A stretch of DNA of 64,000 nucleotides from Tenebrio molitor (taxonomy: Eukaryota > Arthropoda > Insecta > Coleoptera > Tenebrionidae), in assembly GCF_963966145.1 (NCBI RefSeq), contig NC_091055.1, positions 3,596,001 through 3,660,000 on the forward strand, read 5' to 3'. Shown here piece by piece: positions 38,540-50,215 of the stretch. Position numbers and translations under genes: made by a program. Under the pieces are notes generated by a model that did not search any database, was not told where the DNA came from, and saw nothing but the letters and a program-made list of their open reading frames with translations. Position 1 is the first letter of the stretch, and each line of letters begins with the position of its first letter.

Positions 38540-40412
38540 TATACAAAAATTCCATCCGATCAATCGAGTATTGGTAAAAACGCAACTATTTCAACGCACT
38601 ATTCCACAATTCAACCACAAACAGCTATCACCCGCGTACCGACTCCGATACGATATGAATGAATTGCGTAACGCTAAGACTATGCCTTAGTGCTACTTTG
38701 ATCATTTCACAGAGCGTACTACTAGCTCGCTCGTTCGAAGGCATGAATGGAGACAGATCAGGGACCAGGCATGCCCCCTAGACGCAAACGCACTCACAAA
38801 ACACGCCAATTCGCAGTACCACTAACGGGATTTTTTCGCCATCGGAAGGGTCGCACTCGCAGAGTACCCTTTCGCTGATTTCGACAAAACCTAAGGACCT
38901 TGACGGTTGCGTAAGTTTTTTTTTGGTTTTTGCAGATCAGCGCACACCTGTCGCCGGGGTAAGAGCCGTCTGCGCAGAGAGGCCGGATTTATGAATGGTA
39001 CCACGGCGGTACTCGTGTAATTGTAAAATTTTCATTCATATGCACAGACCGCGGGGCTTTACTATGGCTTCGGCGCAAGATCGACATATTTTACTGATCG
39101 TCGTATTTATCAACTCGCTTTGTCAAGCCGTGAACTTATTTCTTTCTTTGTTTACCGGCCGAGAGAAAAAGTGAAAGGCGAGTACTTCACTTTATTCGAT
39201 ATCAGCTGGATTAATAGTTTGTTTTTAATTGTTTGACGTGCAATGGTTAGCTTTTTTCAAACGTAATTCATTTCGTAATTGTTTTAATTACGCTAATTAC
39301 ACACCATTTATTATCAATTTAATGCATTCCGTCACTATCGTCCGCTATAAATAGTCCCTTCCAACGATTCGAGATTTTTCTACATCGCCAGAATTTCGTC
39401 GAGTAAGCTTTCACGATTAGTTAACAAGTTTTGCGAATCGTAATTAATTCTTTATTAAGAGGCTGATTCACAGAATGATTCCTCAAATGTCGGAAAATGC
39501 CGATGATTAGCAAAAATTTTCAAAAATATTTTAACAAGAACGATTATCATAATTACGATTCTACTTAATTCGCTTTGTAATCGCTCGCCAATTTATAAAC
39601 CTCCTGTTTTACCAAAGCAATTTCAAGCATTCACAGACAAGTTCACCATTTCCAAATAAAATTAAAAAATTGACCTCAAGATTCATCAGTGCCTCAATAT
39701 TACTGATGCCACCGTTCCATTTTAGTAACCTGATACATATTTACCTACACTTGTTCTAAAAAATTTTATTTTTGATACCACATTGTAACTTCTTCAATTA
39801 AAATTAATAAAAAATTTAAACGGTAATTCTTCTAGCCATTCTAGAATGTTTTCCATCATAATTTTGTAAATTGTAGTTACTTATTTATTTAACTGGACTG
39901 AGTACTGTTCAAATATTATTTGATAATTATTAGAAACTTAAAAAAATATATTTGAACCAGAAATTTTTATTTTAAAGACCCACTTAAGTCCAAGTAAGTA
40001 AAGTCAACAAACTTTACAGTTACTTCTTTTCTTCTTTAAAAAATTAAACATATTATTCCATAAGCATTGACGGTAGTACTTGTAGATTCCATTTTATCAT
40101 TGTCATTTATTTTCTATTTATTACTCTGTCTTTCTGAGATTACTTTTAGTCTTAAAACTGTCAAAAAACAGCCAAATTATTATTGTAGTGGAATAAATAA
40201 GCACATTTTGTAAACTGCAGTCAACTTATTAACCATACATTTTTTTTTTAAATTGTTAGTGTAATTTTAAAGAAACAGATAAATACATACATACAAATAA
40301 TTTTCTTTCTGAGTGGTAATATTTCCCCAATTTCTATAATTACATATCTCCTATTTCAAACACGTTGTCGATACTCTATTTATATAAAATATATACCTAC
40401 GTGATTAATTAA
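38540..40412. other. argos upstream region, then AT-rich spacer
   Basis: 38640-39010 is GC-richer and should contain the argos promoter, though I find no TATA plus initiator pair. From about 39180 the sequence is AT-rich with no gene. Confidence 0.4.
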
Positions 40413-40675
40413 AGTAGGCTATGACTTTTAAATTAGATTGGTAACACTGTTGACAACTTGATTTGAATTGTCAAAGTGACGCTTCAAAATTCAATACAAA
40501 ATATGAAACGGGGGGAACACTTTGAACAATGAACAATTGAACATTTTGTATGATTGTCAATAAAACTGTAGGTATTATTTTCTAGTGCTTCATTTCTTTC
40601 AAATTAAAACGATTGAACATGAGAACCCTAAACGTCAACAGTGTTACCAATCTAATTTAAAAGTCATAACCTACT
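40413..40675. mobile_element. MITE, family I, flanked by TTAA
   Basis: Inverted repeats of ~42 bp: AGTAGGCTATGACTTTTAAA at the left and its near-exact reverse complement at the right (CTATGAC against TTATGAC). TTAA occurs at 40409-40412 and 40676-40679, the target duplication expected for piggyBac-type transposition, although the ends do not begin CCY. No coding capacity. Confidence 0.82.
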
Positions 40676-40736
40676 TTAACTATAAATTTAAATGATCTCA
40701 CGGTATATTTAAAAAAATATAGAATACAGGGTGTCT

Positions 40737-41204
40737 CAAAATTCGCGAATTCCGAATTCAGAGCGTGGTAGGGAAGGACCCACTGGAGCTGGAAAAATAC
40801 TTACAAGAAAAAAATCGCTCTTCCTGAAGAAGATATAAGCACTTTAATTTTGTTCAATGCATAGCAGCCTTCATATCCACAGTGACAAAATACTATTCTA
40901 GCTACGTTGCTGTTCCACTTTTAAGAAAAATTACAAAAATTTAAGATTTTTTTACTCCAAAGTAAAACTATTTTTCAAAAAATTGTTTTACGTTATTATT
41001 TTCCACAATCATCTACACCATAAATAACAATAAACACTGAACTTTGCAGCCTGTATTTGAAGAAAACGCCCCTCAAAGAGTGCACCTTTAGGCCAATGTA
41101 TATTTGTGGGGGGAGTCCCGTTTTTTTTTTTTCTATATTTGGATTACTGAAGTGATCCTCTACAACGCTCTGAATTCGGAATTCGCGAATTTTGAGACAT
41201 CCTG
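40737..41204. mobile_element. MITE, family J
   Basis: Left CAGGGTGTCTCAAAATTCGC and right reverse complement (CAGGATGTC...), inverted repeats of ~40 bp reaching GAATTCAGAGCG; TA at 40735-40736 and 41205-41206. The internal GCGAATTCCGAATTC is itself palindrome-rich. No transposase. Confidence 0.86.
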
Positions 41205-41318
41205 TAGTTTGTAGCCTTGTACATATTACCCTTGCAACGTTGATGGTACCATTTCTACCTAGAAAATACTTTAATAGCTTTTGCAGGATTAGCTGAATTA
41301 AGCAAGTGGTACAAAATA

Positions 41319-42147
41319 CAGGGTTTTGAAAAAATAACGCACAGTATTAATTTAAAAAAAGCAAAACCACGTCAAATAGTTTTTTAAATTCTGCGTCTTT
41401 TAACGTACAGGGTAATTTTGAAAGTTGTGCAGATATTTTAATCATGAGCTACTGGCTTTATGTAGAACTCGGAAAAAATATTTAAAAAATTCAAGGTCAA
41501 AAAATAAAATGACATTTAAAAATACACCCTTGTATATCATGTTTTATAAAATGTAGGCCAATGCGAAGTAACCAATAGGAAATATGCTTTAAAACAAGGA
41601 AACCGCATTGGTGTACGTTTTATAAAATATGATATACAGGGAGTATTTTTAAAATGTGCCGAAATTTTACCTACGAGGTTGTAGGACAACGTAAAAACTA
41701 AAAGCAATTAAAAAAAATTGTAGCTCAAAAAATAAATGTCATTTTATTTTTTGACATAGAATTTTTTAAACATTCTACATGAAGCCAGTAGCTCGTGATT
41801 AAAATATCTGCACAACTTTCAAAATCACCCTGTACATATATAGAAAAAAATGGGTCAAATTTGTCAAAGTTATGACGTCATTAATATTTTTTCCAAATGG
41901 GAAGCTACGATTCCGATCAGATTACTTCATAGAGCTTATTTTTCTGGATTATAAAAATCTAGTTTAAGTAGGGATTACGTAAAAGAAAATAAGCAAATTA
42001 TTAACGAACGAAATAAGCTTGATTTTAATAGTAACTAATAAATAAATTAAACAGCAAGAATTTACTCTATAAACTGTTTTTGCATTTTTTTCAAAAATTA
42101 CTACTGTACGTTTTTTGAATTTTGTGCGTTATTTTGTCATAACCCTG
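41319..42147. mobile_element. DNA element, family K, interrupted by a nested family A copy
   Basis: Ends CAGGGTTTTGAAAAAATAAC and the reverse complement of CAGGGTTATGACAAAATAAC, TA-flanked (41317-41318, 42148-42149). The inverted repeat covers ~28 bp to CGCACA. The central 425 bp (41408-41832) is a separate TA-flanked element, so K was about 400 bp before being hit. Confidence 0.82.
41408..41832. mobile_element. Foldback MITE, family A, copy 3 (nested in K)
   Basis: Starts CAGGGTAATTTTGAAAGTTG and ends with the reverse complement; TA at 41406-41407 and 41833-41834. Shares the AAGTAACC and GGAAATATGC centre of copy 1 and lacks part of the left arm between ATGACATTT and the AAAAATACACC stretch. 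Confidence 0.87.
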
Positions 42148-44173
42148 TATAATGAAGTCGTTCATTCTTTAAAAAATGGTACTAAATGAATTACGATTAT
42201 GTATATGTTTTTAATATGATTATTTTAAATGAACAAAAATTAGTCATATTTTTTTCTGAATATGAACGTATGTATTTGTAAATCTTATCTTATAACTGTT
42301 TCTCGGAAATGTTTTCGATATTGGAATTAAAATACAAATGAAACAGTATGATCAGTCTCAACGTCAGAAATTTTGATGGTACTCCTTCTAGGAAAAAAAG
42401 TTATTTGACGGCTCTCAAGGATTAGTAAATGAGTAATCGAAATATCGATTTAAAAAATATATAAATAATTTTAATGGAATTGTTTTAAATGTGCAAGACA
42501 ATTTCTTGGAATACGAATATGTATGTTTTGAAATATGTAATGTCTTTGCAGATTACCTAGCTAGATAAAGTGTTCAAATACAATTTCTTACTAATTACTA
42601 AATTGATTGGCAAAAGTGTGTTATTGTTCGATATTATTTCAGAAGTTTTATTGATACTCGAAACTGTGTCTTTTAAACATTTGTCTAAAGTGTCACTTTC
42701 GGTACCATTTGGACACTTGGAGTGCCACGTGTCAGCGGTCCAAATGTAGAACCGAAGCTTATCCAATTAAAACCAGCTAGGGATTTATTCAGGCTCTTTG
42801 CCTGTGTTCGCGGCCATTTTACGTCCGCACGAGAACTGGCAGTACCAGCCAGCGAGGCCCCTTTTCGCGATTTAAAGATCCCACTCGTCGCCCACGCGTT
42901 CTCGTCTCACGAAGAACCAAGAACAAGACTTGAAAAATCTAACAGCAATCTGATTTCCGGCGACCGCTTTTAGAGCCGGAGCTGGTCGTGAAAGAAGTCC
43001 TACAGACGAGGAGAGCTCACAGTAGGATGGTACTGATTGTGCTCGACCAGTACCGGATTTAGGCAATGGGAGTTAGGCCTGTACGAGCTGCGGTTTCGCA
43101 TTCTTCGAGATCACGTCATCTGGACTCTTTGAACGGTCAAATACCGGTTTTTTCGGCTCTTTCCTTGCCGAATTTCGTCACCCGTTGGGATTCGATCGGA
43201 TTCGATCGGGCTGATTTTTCCGACACCTGACCTGCGTATGGGACTACGCATTCCGCACCTGTTGCGTCCGGAAGTTCATATAACAGAAAATGTCTGCCAT
43301 AAACAAGCTAAAAACGTCAAATTCTTCAACGGGATGGGACGGTACTTGCGCCTCGTATTGCCACTAATTTAGCACTTCTCGAAATCGCTGATCAAGAAAG
43401 TTTACGTTGTTTTCCGGAACGAGAAAATCATCACGTCAATTTATTATGACCATTGCCGAGAATTAGACGAATTAAGACCTATTTATTAAATTCCTGAATA
43501 AATATTATCTACTACTGACGCGTCTAATTACCACAACGCATTTCACTCAGATATAATAAATAAAGGAAATAAAGTTAAAAAACAATAACAATTACTCGAT
43601 ACTTTTTATTTTTCTCCAGAGATTACACTACATGTTTCATTAGGATTTTTTTCTTCTATTTTTCACTTTCGTCGCTTAAAAAATTGCTCCAAAGTATTAA
43701 TCCGAGTCGACAAAATTTTGAGTACGGTTCTGATTCTAATTATTGTAGGTGAATGAGTTACTAACAAAGTAGTACGGATTTATTTGTACTCTTTTCGTTC
43801 ATTTAATGAGCGAGTGCATGTTGTCAGTAGAATAAATGGTGGTGTAATTCTGCAATGTTTACTTAATGAATGGTAAGAAACTTTTCAATTATTCTTCTAT
43901 AAATTGATTAAGACGAGAGTTAAATTCAGTAACATGTTTAATTGAATGCGTTTAATATAAAAATAAAATAAATCTAATTTATACATTCACCGCTCTCGTT
44001 GAGTGCCCACTATAGTACATGGTAGTACTAGAATTTATTCATATTTTAAAACTGTATTATTTACCCGGATTATTTGTTTGTATTAATTTGTCCCAAGACA
44101 ACAACGACTTGGTGCTTTTATTAAAGGAAAAAATTAATCTCTAATAACATAATTAAATTAAACCAAATACATA
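42148..44173. other. Non-coding stretch with a GC-richer island
   Basis: 42690-43280 is GC-richer, contains CG-rich motifs and a GGATTCGATCG doublet at about 43191-43209, and could be a promoter or enhancer island; no exon is supported on either strand. The remainder is AT-rich. Confidence 0.4.
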
Positions 44174-44588
44174 CAGGTGCTTAAAAAATGACGAAACAAC
44201 GCTATACCAGACGATTCAGGGACACCCCCAGAGTACTAGAAAAATGTTTTAAAAAAATTGTCAACTGACATTAAACAATAAGTCAAAGTAAATTCATAGG
44301 TAGGAAACTAAATGCAATTATTTACCTAATTAATAGCTCGGTTGGCAGATCAATTTTATGATTTTTGTGCAAAAGATGAAAAATAAAACTTGATTTTAAA
44401 TGTCTTTCACTACAAAAGTTGTTGAAATATTAAGAATTGGTTAATAATAATAATTTTAGATACCGATTTTATAGTCTCCATATCTTTAAAGAATCACGAG
44501 ATAGAATTTTTTAAACATTTTTACCATGCTCAGAGGTGTCTCTGAATAGTGCAAAATGGCATTGTTTCACCATTTTTTAAGCACCCTG
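44174..44588. mobile_element. MITE, family L
   Basis: Left CAGGTGCTTAAAAAATGACG and right reverse complement of CAGGGTGCTTAAAAAATGGT; inverted repeats of ~55 bp with several mismatches, ending near GACACC. TA flanks at 44172-44173 and 44589-44590. No coding capacity. Confidence 0.8.
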
Positions 44589-44608
44589 TATAATACTTTC
44601 AAATAATA

Positions 44609-45142
44609 CAGTGAGCGGCAAAAGTATGGAATAAATTCCTTAAAAATTTAAAAAAAAAAAATTAAAAAAAATCTTTGGACAGGTCAATTTTAGTTTATAA
44701 AAAGACATGTTTTAGTACCTACCAAAGAAAATTCCAAGCAGTCATTTGTTTTCGAGTGATGACGTCATCGATACTTTTTTTAAAAGGAAACCCCCTATTT
44801 TTTTCTTGATTCTAATAGCCCTTTTAATTGTCTAAATGACAATTTATTTTTTCCAACTTTATTATTTTTTTTCTCAAAAATTTCCTGATGTAAGGTAACA
44901 AAATTTTTATACTGGCGTTTAGACAATTAAAAGGGCTATCAGAATCAAGAAAAAAAATAGGGGGTTTCCATTTAAAAAAAGTATCGATGACGTCATAAGT
45001 CGAAAACAAATGACTGCTTGGAATTTTATTTTGTACTAAAATATGTATTTTTATAAACTAAAATTGACCTGCCCAAAGATTTTTTTGAAAAAAATTTTGT
45101 TTAATTTTTAAAAAATTTATTCCATACTTTTGCCGCTCACTC
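44609..45142. mobile_element. Long foldback Tc1-like element, family M
   Basis: Left end CAGTGAGCGGCAAAAGTATG, right end its reverse complement apart from the last bases. The two arms are about 230 bp each with over 85 percent apparent identity, including GATGACGTCATCGATAC and AAAGGGCTAT blocks; only a short AT-rich spacer (~44850-44910) is unpaired. Starts 20 bp after family L ends. Confidence 0.85.
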
Positions 45143-48100
45143 ATTCATTTTCTGGATATTATAAGAAGCGAACTCGGCTAGAAGTTAGTGTTGAACAAGA
45201 AACAGAGAGCTGAAGAAAAAGGTATCTTTTTTTAACACTTTTTTAAATAACTAGTTGTTAAAATAAATCATAGTAATTAATTTTGATTTTTCGAACACTG
45301 TCTAGACATTTGACCAAGAAGTTCACACCATTTTTTATTCACTGATTCGTGAAAAATTTTATTACGGTGATCATGGATGCTTGATTAAACACTATAAATA
45401 TGACTATCAAAAATTGTCACATGGCTTCCGGTGTACTTCAAATTTATTCCGAAATGGGGTTCGTGTTATCAAAAAAAAGGTGATCCTGATGAGATTTTAT
45501 AGTCATGTGAAATTTTTCAAAACGAAATTCTGAAAAATGTATCAAGATTATTTGTATTTGTTGTATTTCCAAAACTGCTTAAACATTAATGCTAGAATAA
45601 AAATTACTACGAGCTTTGAAGCTTAGATTTCTTCCTTCAACATTTTGTCAATTTGAAATTCAGTTAAGGAATGTTGATTTTCTTGTTCAAATGGGTAAAT
45701 TATTTTCTTTATCGAATTTTGTTTTGAACAGTTTAACATGGGCATAAAATTTCATTACAACAAAAATTATCCCATCATTTTGTTGAACATATTATATAAA
45801 TCCTATTCTCGGATTTTTTTAAAGGTCAAGTTTGACGTAAGTATACCGAAAATCACGTGATAAATCATATCATATCATATTTTTAGTGATTGTAGCAGTA
45901 AAGTTTTTACTAAAAAATTTTCCCGATATGATGCAAACTTTTTGATAAACACTGAATTTAATTGTTTTTTTTTGACAAGATGTCGCTTAATTTGGACAAA
46001 ACTTAACATAACCTAATTTACTCGCCAGGGGGTTTTAAAAATTACGTATTTATTGTTACGAAATGTTCAGCTCATTTGAATAATTTTAGATATTATGTTG
46101 GCAATCCTTCTATCCATCAAATAAACCAACTATAGTCCATTATTTTTTTAAACAACTGTCAGTGTCAAAATTCCCTCAAAGACCAGGCTGTACCACTCTA
46201 AAACGAAAACCTTTCGTTTCGGAACATCTGTATCGTAAAATCTTCCTAGATCAGGTTTGAGGTTATATCAATAATTTTCAAAAGTCAGAAAAGTTTCAGG
46301 TGCAACCAAATTTATACCAAAAGACAAGAAATGAAGACAATAATGACACTGAAAAGTACAATTGAACATATTCAGTAGCGCAAGCGCCTTTACATCAAAA
46401 TGGCTGACATACAATTGACATTTTACGTTGTCAACCTAATAACCAATAACCATCAAATAATTAGTGGCTCATACGCTCATACCAATATGACAACACTTTG
46501 ATAAATTGTTTTAAAGAAAAAATTAACTATACAATGTTAGGAAAACCTAATTTTTTCAAATACAATTTGCTTGTAATTTTTTTTGTTTCCACCATTTCAT
46601 ATGAAAGCAAACATTTATTTTTGTGTATAATACGTGAAAAATTCGTGTTGGGTTTGAGAAATTTTTCTTAGATTCTTATATGCAAATTCGCATAATTGTG
46701 TCGACCGGTTAAGTGGAACAAATCAGTTCCATCTTGATTTGTTCCAGTTAACCGGATCCACTGTCTTCATATCTAAATTCGACATTTTTAGAAACACCAA
46801 ACATTATTTTATTAAATATTTTAAGTCTACCTGTAAATATTTTTCTAACACGGTCGAAAACAACAAAACTGCTTTAATTTTTTTTCAGTAGTAGAAGGGG
46901 TTCACCAGACAAATATTTTTCACTTTAAATTTCGCAACGTGTTTGTTAATCGACAAACAACAAGATTATTTGGCTCGCTGTCTCCATCATTGCAAAACAT
47001 TGTTATAAATGTTTAATGAAGCGAATCTCCTACTTATGTTAACATAGATTCAACAACAGCGACAAGAATTTGAGCAAAATAAAAAATATTTTTCTCGAGA
47101 GAGGGACGTTGTCATGTTTTGTGCCGCCTTTGTGGGCCTAATTGTCCGGGCAATAAAATTCCGGAGGAATAAAGATAAAAAAATACTCGCCAGCAATAAA
47201 CAGAAATTATTAATGGAGGAAACAGAATTACAACAGGAATTTTTTTTTTTCGAAATCCTCGAACCGGAAACAGTTTATTATGCCGATTATGATATTTGCA
47301 TAAATATTTGTGAATTGAGAAAAGTTGTTTTTGTGTTCGGACGGCGCCAGACGGTTCGAAAACGCGCCCCCCGTCGAGACGAAGTGGTCTCACTATTTTA
47401 CTTATTTTTAATTGACGCATTTGAAAGTCCGCCGCTTCCGGTTTTTGGGCGGATGTCGAGGACTCTCTAAAATTCAAGAAAACGGAAACTGGCGCCTGTG
47501 CGACAGGCGTGCGGCGAAATCGGCTCAGGCCTGCCCTGGAGCTCTTTATAATGACTTATTCTAATGACCGTCGATGTTTTACCTGATTTTTAACGCATGC
47601 GTTTATTTCCGTCTTTTTCAACATCCTGCGGCTTTTATATACTCGTAGTTGTAAATGGTTATTAAGCCGTCTTCTTCGGCGCTGTCATGCTGGCGCCAGA
47701 CCTTTCCTATCTTCGCGATATTGTGCCAATAAAATGGCGTGCGGTTGAACCGCATGAGCCGACTTGACGCTATTAATAGGCAATTAAGGCCGCACTCGGT
47801 TCAAAATTGCAACCGTGTTTATATGACACCGATGTTAATTTAATTCCATCAACCTGTTGAACCAGTCGTGGGGGCTCTCCGTGCTTCTTAAATGGAAATT
47901 TAAATACAGACGCACCAACATTTTTTCCTAATCTTTCTACATCAGGTATCCCAACATACTTTTTTCACCCAACACAAGATCTAATTCGAAAGTACAAAAA
48001 ACAATACAAGTAGGAAAGTCATTTGCTAGATACAAAGCGCGGGTAAATTTCATGTTGTATGACTTCCGTTACCTGAGGCACTCCAAGAAAAACTTGCTCG

Positions 48101-48231
48101 AACCTCAGCTACCTCCCGTCAGTTCATCGGATAACATCACTCGCATCGCCACTAATCGTTCATCGAGTACACTCACACATCCGCAAACGTCAAAATCGTG
48201 TCATTTCGCCGTTAGTCCAGTTTTGAACTGA
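45143..48231. other. Non-coding stretch
   Basis: AT-rich to 47000 with a strong hairpin at 46705-46755. 47100-47900 is GC-richer and has overlapping ~120-codon frames on both strands (47112-47477), but neither shows family motifs, so I do not call a gene. Sequence near 47700-47820 looks unique and might be regulatory for the peptide gene to the right. Confidence 0.4.
46705..46755. repeat. 21 bp inverted repeat (hairpin)
   Basis: CCGGTTAAGTGGAACAAATC at the left pairs with GATTTGTTCCAGTTAACCGG at the right, one mismatch in 21, with a 9 nt loop. No TA or other target duplication or flanking element is evident. Confidence 0.8.
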
Positions 48232-48237
48232 TTTATT
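48232..48237 (-). terminator. Poly(A) signal AATAAA of the peptide gene
   Basis: TTTATT on the plus strand, AATAAA on the minus strand, ~108 nt downstream of the stop codon at 48345. Confidence 0.7.
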
Positions 48238-48344
48238 CTTTGGGTGAGCGATCACAATAAATCACAAAATCTCCGTGCATGTCGGAATTTATTCACAAGT
48301 GGTACAGCTTTATATATCGAGAAAGAGGTAACAATTTTGGGGAA

Positions 48345-48707
48345 TTATCGTCGTCCGGGGTTGTTTCCACCGTGCAACCAGTCATCGTCAGCTCCAGCTC
48401 CGTTGATGCCACCGTTGCTGCAGCTTTCGTCGTACAAGTTGGCACAACGCTTTCCAGGAGTGTCGCCGCCGTTCAAGAAATCTTCGTCATTGCCGGCATC
48501 GTTGCCGCCCCCGTTGATGCAGCTTTCATCTACTGTGTTGACGCAACGCTTGCTTGCGAGGTGCAGTCTGTGGAACAGATCGCCCAGCGACTTGTAGACG
48601 GGGGCATTTCTTGTGCCCAGTCTTGCAGGGACGTGGTAATTCGGTTGCAAGTAGAAGCAATAAGCTGCCGGTAATGCAATCGCGAGCAACACAAAAGCGG
48701 CTTTCAT
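48345..48707 (-). CDS. Neuropeptide precursor with two cyclic amidated peptides (calcitonin-like?)
   Basis: ATG 48707 to TAA, 120 residues. Residues 1-17 (MKAAFVLLAIALPAAYC) form a signal peptide. After a spacer, SKR releases peptide 1, which starts CVNTVDESC and ends DEDFLNGGDTP, followed by the amidation/cleavage site GKR. Peptide 2 starts CANLYDESC and ends DDDWLHGGNNP, followed by GRR and the stop. Both peptides are 30 residues, have cysteines at positions 1 and 9 forming a ring, a DES inside it, a Gly/Asn-rich middle, an acidic-aromatic stretch and a C-terminal prolinamide. An N-terminal disulfide ring plus Pro-amide is the plan of calcitonin-family hormones, and insects do have calcitonin-like precursors; this assignment is inference. 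A start further upstream in frame would run through the 5' UTR intron, so 48707 is right: the acceptor CCAG ends at 48712, four bases before the ATG. Confidence 0.85.
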   Translation of the reverse strand: MKAAFVLLAIALPAAYCFYLQPNYHVPARLGTRNAPVYKSLGDLFHRLHLASKRCVNTVDESCINGGGNDAGNDEDFLNGGDTPGKRCANLYDESCSNGGINGAGADDDWLHGGNNPGRR

Positions 48708-48803
48708 TTTTCTGGAAATTGTCGAAATGTGAAATTGTTCTGTTCGAGGTTTTATTTTTATTTTACTTACGATGCTTGGTTGGGACGAAGGATCAAGTGA
48801 ACT
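48708..48803 (-). other. 5' UTR exon and UTR intron of the peptide gene
   Basis: Untranslated exon 48803-48771 ends at a GTAAGT donor (48770-48765). A 59 nt intron follows, with a TTTCCAG acceptor at 48712. The second exon starts at 48711, four bases before the ATG. Confidence 0.8.
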
Positions 48804-48834
48804 GAGGATCACTCTTCCCTCGTCCCTTTTTATA
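48800..48834 (-). promoter_or_regulatory. TATA + Inr core promoter of the peptide gene
   Basis: TATAAAAA at 48834-48827 and the arthropod initiator TCAGTT at 48805-48800. The initiator A at 48803 is 31 nt from the first T of the TATA box, the canonical spacing, so transcription should begin at 48803. Confidence 0.85.
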
Positions 48835-49799
48835 CTAATCCTATCTAGATATTAATTAAGTTATTATTTACCGGAAATTTATTATTAATGAAGCATATGC
48901 TGAGATTATCTGAAAGCGCTTTATTGTATTTTTAATTTTGTCAGTATTCACTTCTGCTCGATGCTCTGATTTCTTTATCGATACAGAAGTGTTCATCAAT
49001 TACCTTATCTGCCATCACTTCATATCCTGCATTTTTAATAACTCACACAACTCTTCAATTAAGTGGTATTCAACGAAATTATTTTATTAATCACAATTTA
49101 CATTTATCCATTGTATTTTCAATTCGCCACAATTGTAACCATGATTCGCGTATTAAGGTATCTATATATAGAATATTTGGTCTCTCAGCGAAAGTAAACA
49201 CAATATTTGGTGTTAGCATAGCATCGGTTTTTATGTCAAACACACTACATATATATATAAATTACATTTTTGAATTAAATGGATGACGTCATGGACAAGT
49301 GAATCAAACTTAAAATAAACATTATGAAAAATAAAAATTGACCTGTTTCAGCGTTTTCAACAAATGTCATTAGTTTTGAAATTACTGATTTTATTCCATA
49401 AGTAATTTCCACACTGTATATACAGCTTGTAATCAAAATACATACACGAAAATATTTAAACACGTAAGTACTGAATACTCTCGCATCACTAGCAAAATAT
49501 GCGTTTTTTGAAAAATGTAAGGATACGTGAACAAATGGCATGGCAATTTAAACAATAAATTGTGGACGCTCCACTGTCGATAGTCGAAATTATGAAAGCA
49601 ATAGAAAAGAAAAAGCGAACTTTCGCTTTTTACAAGCTTCATACACTTTTTGTATGACAAAAAAGGATCTTTTTATCCGAGGTTGAGTTGGTGTAGGTCA
49701 GTTATTAGTTGCAGCTCGACAAACAGTGCAGTGTAGCAGTGTATTAATAATCGTGTAATTGTTATTAAATTAAATCGTTTAAACTGCCAAATTTTACAA
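48835..49799. other. Upstream region of the peptide gene
   Basis: AT-rich, without coding exons. Presumably holds the cell-type-specific control of the peptide gene; I see no specific motif worth naming. Confidence 0.4.
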
Positions 49800-50215
49800 A
49801 CGTGGAATAAACGGATACGGTGCTCACGTTTGGTGTGGCAGGTGGCAACGTGATCCAAGCGCAAATACTGTACCGGGAACAGTTTCCAGACAGGGTTGTG
49901 CCTAATTTTAAAACGTTTACTTCCCCGGTGCAACGATTGAGAGACATACAAAAGTTCCATCCAAGAACGCCAAGATCTCCGGATTTCAATCCTTGTGATT
50001 TTTTTATGGGGGCATTTAAAACAGCTGGTCTGTAGCCAGCCGATAAATTCGGTACAAGAATTAACTGGACGAGTCGGGGCAGTAGTGCCCAAATTTGGGA
50101 AGATCGTGAAGTTTTTTCAAAGGTGCTTGGATCAATGGCTCGGAGGGCACAGGCGTGTATCACCATCAAGAACAACATTTTCAGCATTTACTGTGAATAA
50201 GATACGCTAAAAGTA
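49800..50215 (+). pseudogene. Transposase remnant, internally deleted and frameshifted
   Basis: A helix-turn-helix-like stretch (YREQFPDRVVPN, FTSPVQRLRD) typical of the N-terminal domain (DUF4817-like) of abundant insect transposases passes straight into SPDFNPCDFFM, the motif before the last catalytic acid in mariner-related DDE enzymes. The PINSVQELTGRV tail follows in a second frame and a QACITIK-like end in a third. The catalytic core between is deleted. Inverted ends were not found. Confidence 0.75.

Noticed and set aside
47112..47477. Overlapping ~120-codon frames on both strands
   Set aside because: Neither has a domain, signal peptide, splice context or promoter; mutual antisense openness points to composition.
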